Source: Sphaerosporella brunnea (lineage: Eukaryota > Ascomycota > Pezizomycetes > Pezizales > Pyronemataceae). From it: a stretch of DNA of 53,651 bases. The first letter of the stretch is position 1; each line of letters begins with the position of its first letter. Location of the stretch: the NCBI GenBank assembly GCA_008704415.1, contig VXIS01000329.1:1-53651 (forward strand), written 5' to 3'. The notes under the pieces are model-generated. The model was not told where the DNA came from and ran no database searches. It worked only from the letters and a program-made list of their open reading frames with translations. Of this stretch, positions 40,096-51,565 are shown piece by piece. The position numbers and the translations under genes were made by a program.

Positions 40096-41255
40096 CTACC
40101 TCGTTTCGTACAAGCTAGTCTCGCCCGTCGACAGCATCGGCAGCACCTCCCAAGTCCCCGCCACCAATCCGATAGCGAGCATTTCGTTGTGATCGCCCTG
40201 GAAGTAGAACCTGACCTCCTCCTTCTCGTCCTTGGGGTACACGATCGCGGCGATGTTTCCGTGCGGGAGCGTGCTGGAGGACAAGTCCGTCGCCTCCGAG
40301 AACGCGTTGTTGCTGTGGTACCACACCCACTCCGACACCGTTTTGCGCCCCGTCACCACGTGCAGCCGGATGATGTCCATGTTCCAGATCAGCCCCGTGT
40401 GCGACACCGCCGAGAACGCGCATTGCGGCGGCGCGCCGGGGATGTTGAGGGAGCCTTCGTGTTGTGTCAGTGCGGGGAGGGGAGGGAGGGAGGGAGGGAC
40501 CGACCTTCTCTCCACACATCCTTATCCACCTTGTGGATCTGCCGCAGCGTGCAACTCGCGTCCTGGAAAAACACCGAGATCTCGTCTCTGCACGGGTACG
40601 CGGTGGCGGCGATCGCGGAGCCCGTGATCGCCGCGCCGAGCGTCGCTTGGTGCAGCCACCCGGCCTCGGCAGTGTAAATGTGCTCGTTGAGCTTCTTGTC
40701 TTCGGTTTGGTAGTAGAGACGCAGCACGTTGCTGGGGTACATGGCGATCACCGAGAGCTTGGAGCTCGGGTGCACCCGGATCAACTGCTTGTTGAAGTCG
40801 GTGGCTGTGACCCAGAATTCGCCGTTGAAGGTTACGCCTTCATTGTTTTCTATCAGCACACTCAGTTCACGATGGGGTTATTGTGCCACATACTCCGGAT
40901 GAAGTTTTCAGCGTTGAGGTAGAAGAGATGGATCTGCCCTCGTTAGCACACACATATCGACCAGGCGGCGGTCAGGAGGGACACCGACTCTAGCGGCACG
41001 ATTGTTCCCGGAGCAATCCTTCTGCGAGCACGGCACCTCGTAGCCGGCGGCGGCCAGCGGCGTATGCCATTTCGCGTTGTTGGCGATCGCGAGCCGGCTA
41101 TGCTTGTCGCCGCCCACAAAGCCGTTCTTGTGCGTGATCTGCCGGATGCCGCCGTCGTGGTCCTGGAAAAAGATGTGCTGCCGGTCGGTTGGCCAGAACG
41201 CGCACGCGGCGATGGCGGAGTGCCGGAGCATGGAGGTCTTGGGGTTGAAAGTCAT
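40096..41255 (-). CDS. Fucose-specific (AAL-type) beta-propeller lectin (4 exons, 320 aa)
   Basis: Exons 41255-41037, 40933-40894, 40849-40505 and 40454-40096 sum to 963 nt in phase. The 320-residue product is close to the usual 310-315 of the Aleuria aurantia lectin family. Blade-type repeats are visible: AIAACAFWPTDRQHIFFQDHDGGIRQI; LSVIAMYPSNVLRLYYQTEDKKLNEHI; AIAATAYPCRDEISVFFQDASCTLRQI; AIVYPKDEKEEVRFYFQGDHNEML. These fit the six-bladed propeller with fucose pockets between blades, formed by Arg, Glu/Gln and Trp. Intron 2 (40850-40893) uses donor GTATGT and acceptor GATAG; intron 1 has the weak donor GTGCCG. No signal peptide, normal for this family, which is exported or cytosolic by non-classical means. 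Known members bind fucosylated glycans of hosts, nematodes and self; the role here is not shown. Confidence 0.88.
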
Positions 41256-41599
41256 GCTTGCTTGCTTGCTTGCGGTTGCGTTGACGGAGGCAGAGGTTTC
41301 TGGAGGGGGGATGATGATGCAGGCTGCGTGGTTTGTTTAAGTATTGAGCCGGGGATGGTTTCTCCTCCTCCTCTGTGGATATCAGCCTCAGCTAACCCCG
41401 CGTTTGCACCTGCCGGTGTGAAACGCATTCTGCATCATTGAAGCGGGCGGGGCAATGCTGCGGACCCCGCATTCGGTTTTTACAAAAGTGGGGGGAAAAA
41501 GAAAAAAAAAAAAAAAACACAGCTCGATCGAGTCCCCCGATCGACGGTATTTTCCCAAGAGCTGGCTGCTCAACCACCAATTCCCAACCCCAGGAGCAT

Positions 41600-42600
41600 C
41601 TCTCACCCACAAACCTGAGAATCGTGAAATCAACCGCGTACCTCCACGACTCCCTCCTCTGCTTCACCGCCGGGCTGCAGCCCTCGACCAAAACCTTCGC
41701 CGTCCCCGAAACCGGGTACGGCGCGCTCTCAACGCTGCTAGGCAAGATCTCGCAAACCGTCTCAGACAGCGGGCACGCGCAATCGGCAGCGTTCACTCCA
41801 GGGAGTTCGAGGACCTCACGACGCTGCTGCGCCACGAGCAAGCGCTCGGGCTGTGGACCTGCCTGCGGCGGGGCAAACGCTGCTGCTGGCAGTGGCAGCG
41901 CGAGAGTGGGACACGCGCTGGCCACCGAAGCAGCGCTGCACATCCTCGAAACCAGCAACAGCGCCCTGCTCGCCAGCCCGGCCAGCGTTTCCGATCCCGC
42001 CGTGCCGCGCCTGCACGACGCCGCGTCTCGCGCTGAAACCTTCCCTGCGCCCCGGCGGAGATCGCCAACTCGGCCGACGACGACGACGCCTCCGCCAGCG
42101 TTTCCCCGCGTCGCTGAACGGCGTCCCGATCGCGGCGCTGGCGGAGCTCGGCGGCGCGTGCAGCCTGGTCAGCAGCGCGCGTGGCTGTCGCACGCAAAGC
42201 CTGCGCAGCCGATAACGCGCGCGCAGGCGCGGCGGAGGTGGGGTCGTTCGCGGACGGGCGGGCGGGTGCTTTTCGACGTGCCGGTTGCGGTTGCGAAGTG
42301 GGGGGGTTCGAGGGGCGCGAGGACGAGTGGGACGCTGTGGAGTTTGCGGTCTTGGACGGCGAGGAGGCGGTGCTTGGCGGCGCGTTTTTGAAGAGTACCG
42401 GGACTATGCATACGAGCGCTGGCCACCTCGGGTTTGCCGAGGTTGAAGGCTTGCGGCTGGTTTGCTTTGCTGCTGGCGGAGGGGATGTAGAGATTGTGGA
42501 CATGAGATTGAGATTTGAGATTGTTTCTTTGTTTGTGCCGATGGATGAGTGGACTTATATAAGCCTGCCAGGAAATAGTAAAAAGTTCCGCAACTGATGC
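41600..42600. other. Unresolved GC-rich coding-like region
   Basis: Coding-looking pieces occur in more than one frame and strand. On plus: NLRIVKSTAYLHDSLLCFTAG ... TGYGALSTLLGKISQTVSD (41617-41805), EFEDLTTLLRHEQALGLW (about 41809-41862), AALHILETSNSALLASPA and LNGVPIAALAELGGACSL, each needing a frame change. On minus: a TATATAA at about 42553-42560 lies some 50 bp upstream of an ATG at 42503, and a C-ending codon frame runs HNLYIPSASSKANQP ... . No domain was recognised, so I cannot decide between a spliced gene, a decayed gene and overlap by GC-rich chance. Confidence 0.3.
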
Positions 42601-42896
42601 AACACGGACCATGGACACAAGGATTAGTTGAGTACGAGTAGACAAGACAAGCAGCCAAATCCAACCCCCCCAAACCCCCACAAGTACATCAGACCCGCCT
42701 CCCTACATCAGACCCCCAGTGCAGAACGGACAAAACAACCCCCCCCCCCCCCAAATCAAAACAGCGCCTAGTACGGTTCCCATTCAAAATCAAACCTGCC
42801 AAAGCCAATTCCCAGAACCCCACGCGGATAACAATATCGCCTCAATAAAAGCCAAAAGACAAAAACACAAAAGACAAGACAAAAGAAAGAAGCTCA

Positions 42897-45800
42897 TCAA
42901 CAAAGCGTCGCCGCCGGGCGTGCAAGACAATACCCGCCGATACTCTCAGCCTTACTCCACTTCCCATCCCCATACTTCAACCTCCAAACCACGCCCTCCC
43001 TCACGGCAAAGACCTGCAGCATCCCCTTCCCCTCGCTCAACACGGTAGGAGTGCCTCTGTATCCCGTCCCCAGCTCTACCCACCCAGCGCACCACTGGCC
43101 GCGCTCCCAAAACTTCTGCAGCAGTCTCCCCTTGACGTCAACCGCAAACACGTCGATTCTGCCCTCGCCCCAACACACCGCGGCCGGAGGAGCCTCAAAC
43201 TCCTCGGCGCCGAGCTTGTGGAAATAGTAGTCCCAGCGCTTCCCGTCCCAGGCTTTGTGATACAGCGCCTTGTCGTAGTGTACGACAAACACGTCGAGCC
43301 GCTCAGGCCCCCACGATGTAGCAGCGGGCGAGGTTGTGCACGGGCCGCTGATGTTCTCTGCCGCCCCCCAGGCGCCGTCGCCACCCATAGCGCGGTGAAA
43401 AAGCACCTGCTCCTCACCGACCCAAAAGAGGTCCAAGACCGTGGCGCCGCGTCTCGCGAGCGCAACCGGCGGCCCGTACGCCTTCGTCCCGTCCACGCGG
43501 CGGAACGTGGTAGCGCGCGCCAGCGTGCCGTGGTAGACGGCGCCGTCCTGCGCGGTGTAGAAGATATCGACGCGGTTGTACCCCCACGTAGCGAGGGCGG
43601 GCAGGCTCGCGGCGTTCTTGGCGTGCGGGAGCTCCTCGAAGTCGCCCCACGCCGCGCCCGTGAACGCTTTTACCCGCAGCGCCCAGTTGCCGGCGAACGC
43701 GAAGAGGTGCGCCCGCCGCGGCGTGTGCGAGATCATTACTGGGTCGTGCCGCAGTTGCAGCACCTGCGTGCTGAGCCCCGAGGATGCGCTGCTGGTCGTG
43801 GTCGTGCTCGTGCTCGTGCGGACCGGAATCGTTAGTTCGGATGTTGCGGTTTGCAGCCACACGCGGCGGCCACTGGCGGTGGGCAGCTCCTTGGTTACCG
43901 CTGTGGACACGAAGGTGCTGTCTGCGGTGGCGAGGGGGTCGTGGGGTTTGCGCTTGATGGGGGCTGCGAATAGGCCGGAGTCGCTGGAATCTTTGCGCTC
44001 CTTGGTTGAGGAAGAGCTGGTGGAGGAGGAAGAAGAAACTTTCTGTTCCACTACCGAGGAAGCACTGGTCGACGACGATGTGGATCTCCGATCCAGCTGT
44101 GAGGAAGTGGTGGTTGACGACGACGACACCGAAGACATCGACTCTTTCCGTTCCACGACCGAGGAAGTGCTACTCGATGCTGAAGCCGAGGAGGAACTAC
44201 CAGCAGATGAAGACGACACCGAAGCCCTTGCCTCAACCTTGGTAACAGCCACAGCCTTCTCAACGCTGGTAGAAACCCCAATCCCCAACCCAGTAGGAGA
44301 CGACGACACTCTTCCTACCATCGACGACATACCCCTGATCCCCACGTCCTTACTAACACCCAGCACCTTCCCAACCTTCTCAAAACCCGCAGTAGCAGAA
44401 ATTCCAATGCCCAATCCCGACGAATTCGTCGGCGAACTCAGTCCCGCGGCAGCCTGGAAAATACTCGGCGGCTTCTCTGTTGCCGCCGGAGCCTGGGTCT
44501 TGATAGATGCCGGGGCCGTCGTGGGCATTGCTGCGGGTACAGGCTTCAACTGGACATTAAACGGCGGGAGCGGCAGGGTCGGCGGTAATCCGAGCAGCGA
44601 CGGACGCCGTACTGGTTCCGGTGGGAAGCGCCGGTTTCGGCGGGGGGTTATGGGGCTAGTGGGGTTGGATGTGGGCTGGGTTGGTGCCGGCTGGGGGGAC
44701 GTGGGGGTTTGCGGTGGGGTGGGGAGCGCTGGGCGTGGTGGTGCGGTTATCTTGGCTGGTGTAGGTGCAGGTTGAGGTATCGCGATTTTGAGCGGAGCAG
44801 GTACTGCTGTAGGTGCTGCAACCTTGGGTGGAGCTGGCGATGCGGGCGGTAGTGGGGGTGCGGCGACTTTGGGCCAAGGGGTTGGTGGTGGTGGCACCGG
44901 TGCGGCGGCCTTGACTAGTGTGGGTGCAAGCGGGGTTGCAGCTACCCTCACTGGAGCCGATGGAGCCGGTGGTACAGGCGGCAGTTTCGGTGTAGCCATC
45001 ACCGGCGGAGGGCGCGGCATCGGCTTTGGTGCTTGCGCCGGGGGCGGCATTAGTGCCGGAGCTGGGACTTTCGCGGGTAGGGTAGGAGTGGCCACTCCTA
45101 CTGGAGGAGCAGGAGGTGCAGGGGCTTTAACGGGCAGGGTAGGAGTAGCCGGTTTTGTAGGAATTGTAGGCGGGGTCGGAGTTGCTACTCGTGCCAGAAG
45201 CGCCGGCGGGGGAGCTGGTATAGGCGTAGCCTTCCGTGCCGGAGGAGGGGTGGGAGTAACTACCCGAGCGGGCGGCGGGGTGGGAGTAACCACCCGAGCA
45301 GGCGGGGGAGGGAGAGCAGGTATGGAAGTGACCATCCTCATTGGTGTAGGCACTGTAGATGGGATGGGAGTAGCTGTTCTCGTCGACGGGGTCGGGGGAG
45401 CTGGTATGGGCGTAGCCGCCCGTACCGGAGGAGGCGGAGGGGTGGGGGTAAACACCCGAACACGCGGGGGAGCAGGAGCGGTGCTCGGTCTGGGCGGCAT
45501 CGTTTTCGGTAGACCCGGTGGTGGAGCAGGTAGAGTTTTTGGCGGAGGAGCGGGGGTAATCTTCGCAATTGCGGCCGGCGGAGGAGCGGGGTTCGTTCTC
45601 GGTGCCGGTGGTGCGGGGTGTTTCACCGCAACAGTGGTAGGCGGCGGCGGCGGAATATTCAGCGCTGGCGCTCTTGGTAGCTGTGGGGGCGCGGGGGTTG
45701 TAGGTCTGGAATTTTATTCAGTAAACTCTCCAAAATCAAAGGTGTGTTCAACCCACCTGCTTGCAATCTTCGGCTTTGGTGGCGCAGGAACCATTGCGGT

Positions 45801-47147
45801 TGGTGGCTTCGGTGCTGCGGGCGGCTGGAGCTGCGATGGCGGGGCTGCAATGCTTTGGCGATGCTGCGCCGGCGGCGGAGGCTGGACCATAGGGCGGGCT
45901 CGTTCCGTCACCAAAGATACCTGTCTCGTCTTCTGCGAGTTGGTAGTAGCACTGGGCGGTAACGTCGAAGCTGGTCTCGGAGGTGGCAAATAAGCCGAAG
46001 TCCCCGACACACTCCCTGACACACTCTCCGTAACTGTAGTCTTCACCTGGTGCGTCGGCGGCGCCCACCCCTCCTTCACCAGCAACGCCCTGGTAATAAC
46101 AGGCCCCCACCCTCCTCCCTTCAATGCCGGGGACCAAGCTTGCGCACTACCCAGTGGCGAGACCGGCAGGGACTGCTTCCTGTTCGCGCCTTCCACCGCC
46201 ATATTCCCCTCCAACTTCCCTTCGACACCCGTCACTCTTCTCCCCGTCGTCGTCGTGATCGAAGAGGCGGAGCTCATCATCGAATCGCGGCGGGAAACTT
46301 CCGACCACCCGAACGCGGCGCCTGAGGACTCGCGGGAGACGGAGCCGTTGCGGCCCCATTCGGTGGTTACCGTGCGGGGGCTGGGGTTGACGGAGACGCT
46401 GAGGGTGCCTGGGGTGTTGGGGTACCACTCGGCGGTCGAGCCGCGTTTGTCGGTTTGCCAACCGGGGGCGATGGAGCTGCGTTTGGAAATGTCGGTGACG
46501 GAGGTGGTGGAGGTGTTCCATCCAGCGCCCACGGAGACAGACCCCACTTTTGTGTCGTTGCCCATGGCAGCGGCGTCGGCATTCCAGGAAATATAAGATC
46601 CCGAGCCAGACCTAGAGCTAGGGCCTGGGGCGATAGACATAGACCCTGCTTTTACGGTCGTGCCGGTGTTCCAAGAAGTCGAAGACCCAGCGGCAAATCC
46701 AGTGGTAACGGAGCTGCGTTTTGTCAAGTCCGTGGTGGTGGAGGTGTTCCATCCAGCAGCGATAGAAACAGAGCCCGATTTCGCCGCAGTAGCAGCATCG
46801 GTATTCCAAGGAAAAGAAGCGCCAGCGCCTGCCCCAGGCCCAGGGACAGATAAAGATCCCCGATTAACTACGCCGATGTCGCCCATTCGACGCACCATAG
46901 CCTCCGCTCCGCCGTCAACCCTCTCGTCCACCTTCATATCCCGTTTCTCGCCAACTTCAATGGCACCCTCCTTCACCCCATAGCCCACCCTCCACTCTCC
47001 AAAAGCCCCCGGTCCCTTCGCGGGAATTCGGACGGGAGCCTTAACCAGGCGCCCCGACTGCGGAGGCGTGCCTCGCTCCGGCTGCGGCGGCGGCGACGGC
47101 GGCGGCGAAATCCCAGCCATGGGGCGAGGGGTGGCAACAATCCACAT
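42897..47147 (-). CDS. Giant low-complexity protein with C-terminal PLL-like beta-propeller (2 exons, about 1399 aa)
   Basis: Exons 47147-45757 and 45705-42897 sum to 4200 nt in phase across a 51-bp intron (GTGGGT...CCAG). The first ATG gives MWIVATPRPMAG, but the frame is open without an ATG back to about 47535, so an upstream exon is likely. Parts in order: repeats containing GWNTSTT and SKRSS/TKRSS motifs; a Pro-rich linker; about 330 residues of PAPP/TPxPP repeats; a Ser-rich region with VVERKES / VVEQKVS / TKERKDSS units; and from about residue 1110 six or more propeller blades with the DUF346/PLL pattern, for example TSWGPERLDVFVVHYDKALYHK and CWGEGRIDVFAVDVKGRLLQK, each with a C-terminal W. 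Such propellers bind fucose or methylated sugars in known lectins. The long disordered part plus lectin looks like a surface-displayed or scaffold lectin; no signal peptide or GPI signal was seen with this start. Confidence 0.8.
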
Positions 47148-47535
47148 GCCCTTGCCCACGGCCGGCGCCGAGTTGGGAATACATCCGTCCAGGGAAACGT
47201 GTGGTTCCGAAGCTGACAGGTGCTGGGCCGCGGGCCGTGCTACGGGGCCAATACGTACGCCCTTCCCTGCTTGTTCCTGCTTTTGCGTCCCGGGGCTCGG
47301 GGCCGCGATTGGCGAGGGAGGAGAAGTCTGCGATACCGCCCGCCTGATCCCCCCTATCGCGGGCGCGGACTTTCCCGGGCGGGGGGGTACGGGGAAGTGG
47401 TGTTGTAGCTGTTGAGGCGATGGTTGCAGGGAGTGGGGAGAGGGTGGGGTAGGAGGTGGTGAGGGAGGCGCGGTATAGGAGACGGCGCGCGGGTGGCCAC
47501 CGATTGATAGTGGTGCGCGGTGCTGGGGGGCTTGT

Positions 47536-49195
47536 TAGATGTGTGCACTCCGGGAGGGGGGAGGGGGTCGATACCGCCATGTATATGTTTCGTAGTTGTT
47601 TTTTGTTTCGGTCAGTCAAGTTCAAGGGCAATTAGATCTCAAGAATTGTGCGAACGCAATAGAGGACTCGCTCCATTGAACCACCCGGTCAGGCGGAATT
47701 TATATCCCCGAGTTGAGATCCCCAGACTTCCCGGCGCTCAGCTCCAGGATCATTGTAACCACTGGATTATGGAGGATTGCAGTTGGATGAGGACACGCCA
47801 ACTCACCTCACTCTGCTCCTCGCATGCCGGCCAATACTAAGCGGGCTTGTGGATCAATGAGGCTGTCCGGCCCCACTCGCTCGCGACAATCAGAACTGGG
47901 TTGGGTGGATACATAGCAAGCCAATTGGCAGTGCTCGATGGAGCTGAAAGCACATCCAAGTCTAATTGATTGGTTTAAAGCACCTAACGAACGAAGTGTA
48001 TAGATACCTGGTACTCTAAATCTACGGCAGGTCGGTAGCGAGGCCGCGGGGTAGTCCCTTGTATGTAAGTGGTGAAACTTCCCCAATCCTACAACTTTAC
48101 ACACGTAGGAAATCATGCATGCCCAAATCTTCTGCATATGGAGCAACCGACCAATCATGCCTTGTCGCCCGTGAACGGTTGTTACGTCACTGGCGATTAC
48201 ATGATTGGACGGCTACTATACTTAAAATAGAGTAGGCTGCGGCTGGAGGACGATACATTGTCATTTTCTACCTTCGCTCTTGAAGCGGCCCGCCTAATCG
48301 CTGCGGTCATAAGGCAAGTCATGGTTTTGCAGGCCGCTGAGTGAGTCTCTGTGATTAAGTAGTGGTGGATACTAAAGAAGATTTCTGGAGTTGTCGGGGA
48401 GTTGCGTGATATCGGTCATGGGGGATCACTCGTTGATAAATCAACTGAGAAGTGACCGCAGTTTTTGTGTGTACAAGCTGATACTTGGGCGTAAGCAGCG
48501 GTATTACATTTTTGTACATCAGAATGCCGGCCCCCATCCAAATACCAACAAACAAAAGAACTTGTTTGATTGCTCCACCATTTCTGCGTCTGCTTCCCCA
48601 ATTCCGTAACACGCGGCCGAGAAACCCCTATTCTACTCAGAGGCCAAAAAAAATCAATTGCGGGACCATGTTATGTTACGTTTATTAAGTCGGCGATGGG
48701 ATTTCAACCGCCCTCGATAATACACCATTGTTGAAAGTTTTTCCTGTCCCATCAGCTGCATGACAATGCCTCCCGCTTCGAGATACCTATCTATGGTACG
48801 TGTCTCATGCATGTTTCTTACTGAAGGAATATCTGCCCCCAGCGGATATGAAATGCAAGCGCCAAGTGCTACGTATACTCTACATACGAGTTGCGTTCAA
48901 AAGCACATATCATGCACGAGGTGCATGTGCGGTGTTTTCCTAGTGCGGGGAAACCGAATTCAAGCGCTCCATTCGAGTAGGTAGAAGAGGCGTAAATCCT
49001 GTGGAGTACCTAATGGGCTGTGAGAGAATGCCTTGCGGGTTAGGGTTAGGGACTGGCCTTGGAGTCATACGTAAGATGGCGACTGATGAGCTACGCACAG
49101 TGATTGCCCCATTGTCCACAAAATCGATGAGAAGTAGGATCAATATTACGATTGACGTTGCTCATTGGAAGAGAATCAAAATCGGGTATCTGCTC
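47536..49195. other. Intergenic region, about 1.7 kb
   Basis: No confident gene. A minus-strand frame 48612-48355 encodes a possible membrane helix (QVLLFVGIWMGAGILMY) but starts with a non-ATG codon and is weakly supported. Two tRNA-like segments near 47640-47770 do not fold properly. A short telomere-like repeat lies at 49037-49051. Confidence 0.4.
49037..49051 (+). repeat. Short interstitial telomere-type repeat
   Basis: GGGTTAGGGTTAGGG, two and a half units of the TTAGGG repeat used by filamentous ascomycete telomeres. It lies just beyond the 3' end of the esterase gene. Confidence 0.85.
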
Positions 49196-50311
49196 TCAAA
49201 TCGCCAAACCCACGTCACTCCCCTCAAACACCTCGTTCTTCCAGTCCTCTCCATAGAATGCCCTCCCGAGCTGCTCACAAACGCTTCCATAAACCCTCCT
49301 AGCCTTAGCGTCTTCAAACACCGGGTTCGGCCCCTTGTCCCATCCATGCGCCACTCCCATGACCACCTCCTTCCACACTCGCACCCCCAAATCCTTCAAT
49401 CTCTCCCCCCACCGCTCGCCCTCAGCCCGCAACTCGTCCCACTCACAAATCACCAACATGACGTCCGATGGCAGCGCGGCTTTCACATCGTTATCGGTCG
49501 CCACAGCCGGGGAAAGGAACGGACTATCCAACGGGACCTCTTTAGGCGGGTAAAGATAGCTCGCATCAAAAAGGTCGGTAAAAAGCTTCGGCAGCTCCAT
49601 CTCCGGGCGAACATTAGTAGCTCTTCTCTGGGCCCTTGGGGCAGTGAAGTCGGTGCTGGGATAAAACGCGGCAATAGCGGCCAGCCGCAACCGGGGGCCT
49701 GCAAGCACCTGCGTTGGTGAGCAGTGTAGGCTTCGCTCGTAGGATAGTCGTAACGGAACTGAGAAACACATGTTCCCCCCCGCAGAAAACCCACTGATCG
49801 CCACCCGTGACGCGTCGAGTGAGTATAAAGCCGCATGCGCTTCGAGCCAGAGTAAGACGTCTGTGCCGTCTTCGACCGCCGTGGGGAAGGGATGCTCGGG
49901 CGCAAGCCGGTAGTCGACACTAATCACGACGGCATTGAGCTGCGAAGTGACCGCGGCGCACCACCGTGCGTCGTCCGTGGAGTGTCCCAGCGTGAACCCC
50001 CCTCCATGGAAATTGACGACAACGGGATGGAGTGCTCCCTGCGCTGCCGCCATCGCGGCGGCGGTGGAGGCGGGTGCAGTAGCTGCTCGGCTGGGTCGGA
50101 GACGCCTGAGCGCCGGTTGGATATACGATGGCGGTGTGTAGAAGGAGAGTCCGATCTTGCCGGGGACCTTGGAAAGGGTCGAGGGGATTTCCAGCGTGAA
50201 TGATAGATCCGGAGGTATTGGCGCCGCACATTTGTGCAGGTACATTCCTGCGGCCATGGCATTGCGCCAGAATGCGGCTTCCAAATGGATGGCCCAGCGC
50301 GGACGCGGCAT
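49196..50311 (-). CDS. Alpha/beta-hydrolase, hormone-sensitive-lipase-type esterase (371 aa)
   Basis: Single exon. Start at ATG 50311 (MPRPRWAIHLEAAFW); the frame is open further upstream without an ATG. Hallmarks of the HSL family (alpha/beta-hydrolase_3): oxyanion-hole motif VNFHGGGFTLG (about residue 125), DYRLAPEHPFP, nucleophile GFSAGGN (Ser about 180), Asp in VICEWDELRAEG (about 305) and His in VMGVAHGWD (about 335). The N-terminal helix AAFWRNAMAAGMYLHK fits the cap. No signal peptide; intracellular. Fungal members hydrolyse short acyl esters or act in secondary metabolism and detoxification. No biosynthetic neighbours are seen, so the substrate is unknown. Confidence 0.92.
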   Translation of the reverse strand: MPRPRWAIHLEAAFWRNAMAAGMYLHKCAAPIPPDLSFTLEIPSTLSKVPGKIGLSFYTPPSYIQPALRRLRPSRAATAPASTAAAMAAAQGALHPVVVNFHGGGFTLGHSTDDARWCAAVTSQLNAVVISVDYRLAPEHPFPTAVEDGTDVLLWLEAHAALYSLDASRVAISGFSAGGNMCFSVPLRLSYERSLHCSPTQVLAGPRLRLAAIAAFYPSTDFTAPRAQRRATNVRPEMELPKLFTDLFDASYLYPPKEVPLDSPFLSPAVATDNDVKAALPSDVMLVICEWDELRAEGERWGERLKDLGVRVWKEVVMGVAHGWDKGPNPVFEDAKARRVYGSVCEQLGRAFYGEDWKNEVFEGSDVGLAI

Positions 50312-51159
50312 TTCGAGCAGGTTGGTGGTTGGCCGAGTACTGCTTTGAGTTGTGTTGAGATTCGAAGGGGAGGTGTACGGGACAGGGTCGAGACCCTGGC
50401 GTCGATCGATCACTGCCGTATGACGTCATTGCAGGCTTGTTTCACCAGGGACAAATTTGTTCAGGTGAAAACACGGGAAACGGATTCTGCGTTGACTAAG
50501 GCCGCGTTCGACAGCGCAACAGTGGCGCGAGTTCTAGGGCGGGAGAATTCAGTGCGAGAATTTCGAACTGATGGTGTCTTGGAAAGACCCGTGACCCGTG
50601 ACCCGTGCGGTGGTGAAAAAAATTTCCAGCGCTCGGTACGTGGCGTTGGGTGGCGCGGTCAAGTGTTAGTCAGCGACGGCGACCACTCGCCCGGCCGTTG
50701 TTTATCCACCTGTTCGCCCCTATAGACCCGCTGTTCCTAGTGCTTAGAGAATTATATTATTACTACCGTACCAAAAAACCCCTGTTTCTGTCGGCCGCAT
50801 CAGTACCGTAGATCTACATCATTCAAAACAGGGTAGCATTATGCGAGACTCGATTCTTAAGGCGGTTATTTGTGCAATCTTTATTGTATCAACTGCTAGT
50901 ATTTGCGTACAATTTGAGGGAGAAAGTATGCTGAATTGAGTTGGATGATGTCGATCAGTAGCTGCGCGACAGGAATCGCGCGAAATTGCAGTTATGCAAA
51001 TGCCGCTGATATGCTGTATCAATGCTGGGTTTAAAAAAATGCCGTCATTGATTGACTCCGCATTGAACCGAATTTACCGGATCAGATGAATTCCAATTTT
51101 TCTAAACGCAGCAGATGTGCCGGATGTTGAGAGTTTCTACATTTCCATATCCTATAATT

Positions 51160-51275
51160 CTGTATGTATCCTATAATTTCTAGATCCTATTTTTCTATAC
51201 AATATTCTAAATCCTGTATCCTATATTTCTGTACCTATCCTATATTTCTGTACCCGATATTTCTAGATCCAATAT
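51160..51275 (+). repeat. AT-rich minisatellite
   Basis: Degenerate tandem units of roughly 19-20 bp built around TATCCTATATTTCTGTACC and TTTCTAGATCC. Confidence 0.75.
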
Positions 51276-51477
51276 GTGTGTTAGCACGTTTTGGAGTAGC
51301 AGGTTGAGGCTGGGATTACTTATTCTATCTTATAGACGCGTCAATTCCGCAGGCAAAGTAGCTGGAACTTGGGTGTTATCAGTTGCAAGAGCAGTGGGAA
51401 TTGAGAGTAGCAGGAGGAGGTTGAGATTACTTACTCCATGCGTCGATGCGGCGTTGCGAGATCAGCAAGAATCAAGA

Positions 51478-51565
51478 GTCGAGGGAAATTGAGGGTTGTC
51501 ATTGAGGTAGAGAGAAGTAGAGGGTTGTCGTCGAGGTGGGAGAGAAGTAGAGGGTTGTTGTCACG
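51478..51565 (+). repeat. Purine-rich tandem repeat
   Basis: Two close copies of GAGAGAAGTAGAGGGTTGT and a more diverged third upstream (GAGGGAAATTGAGGGTTGTC). Confidence 0.7.

Noticed and set aside
43576..45993. Long plus-strand Gly/Val/Ser-rich ORFs
   Set aside because: Antisense shadows of the Pro- and Ser-rich repeats of the lectin fusion gene.
47640..47770. Two tRNA-like segments on the minus strand (TGGTTCAATGG and AGTGGTTA boxes)
   Set aside because: A-box-like motifs are present, but the acceptor stems do not pair and no proper T-arm forms. At most decayed tRNA-derived sequence.
48355..48612. 85-codon minus-strand frame with a possible membrane helix
   Set aside because: No ATG at the start, no homologue recognised, and A/T-rich surroundings.
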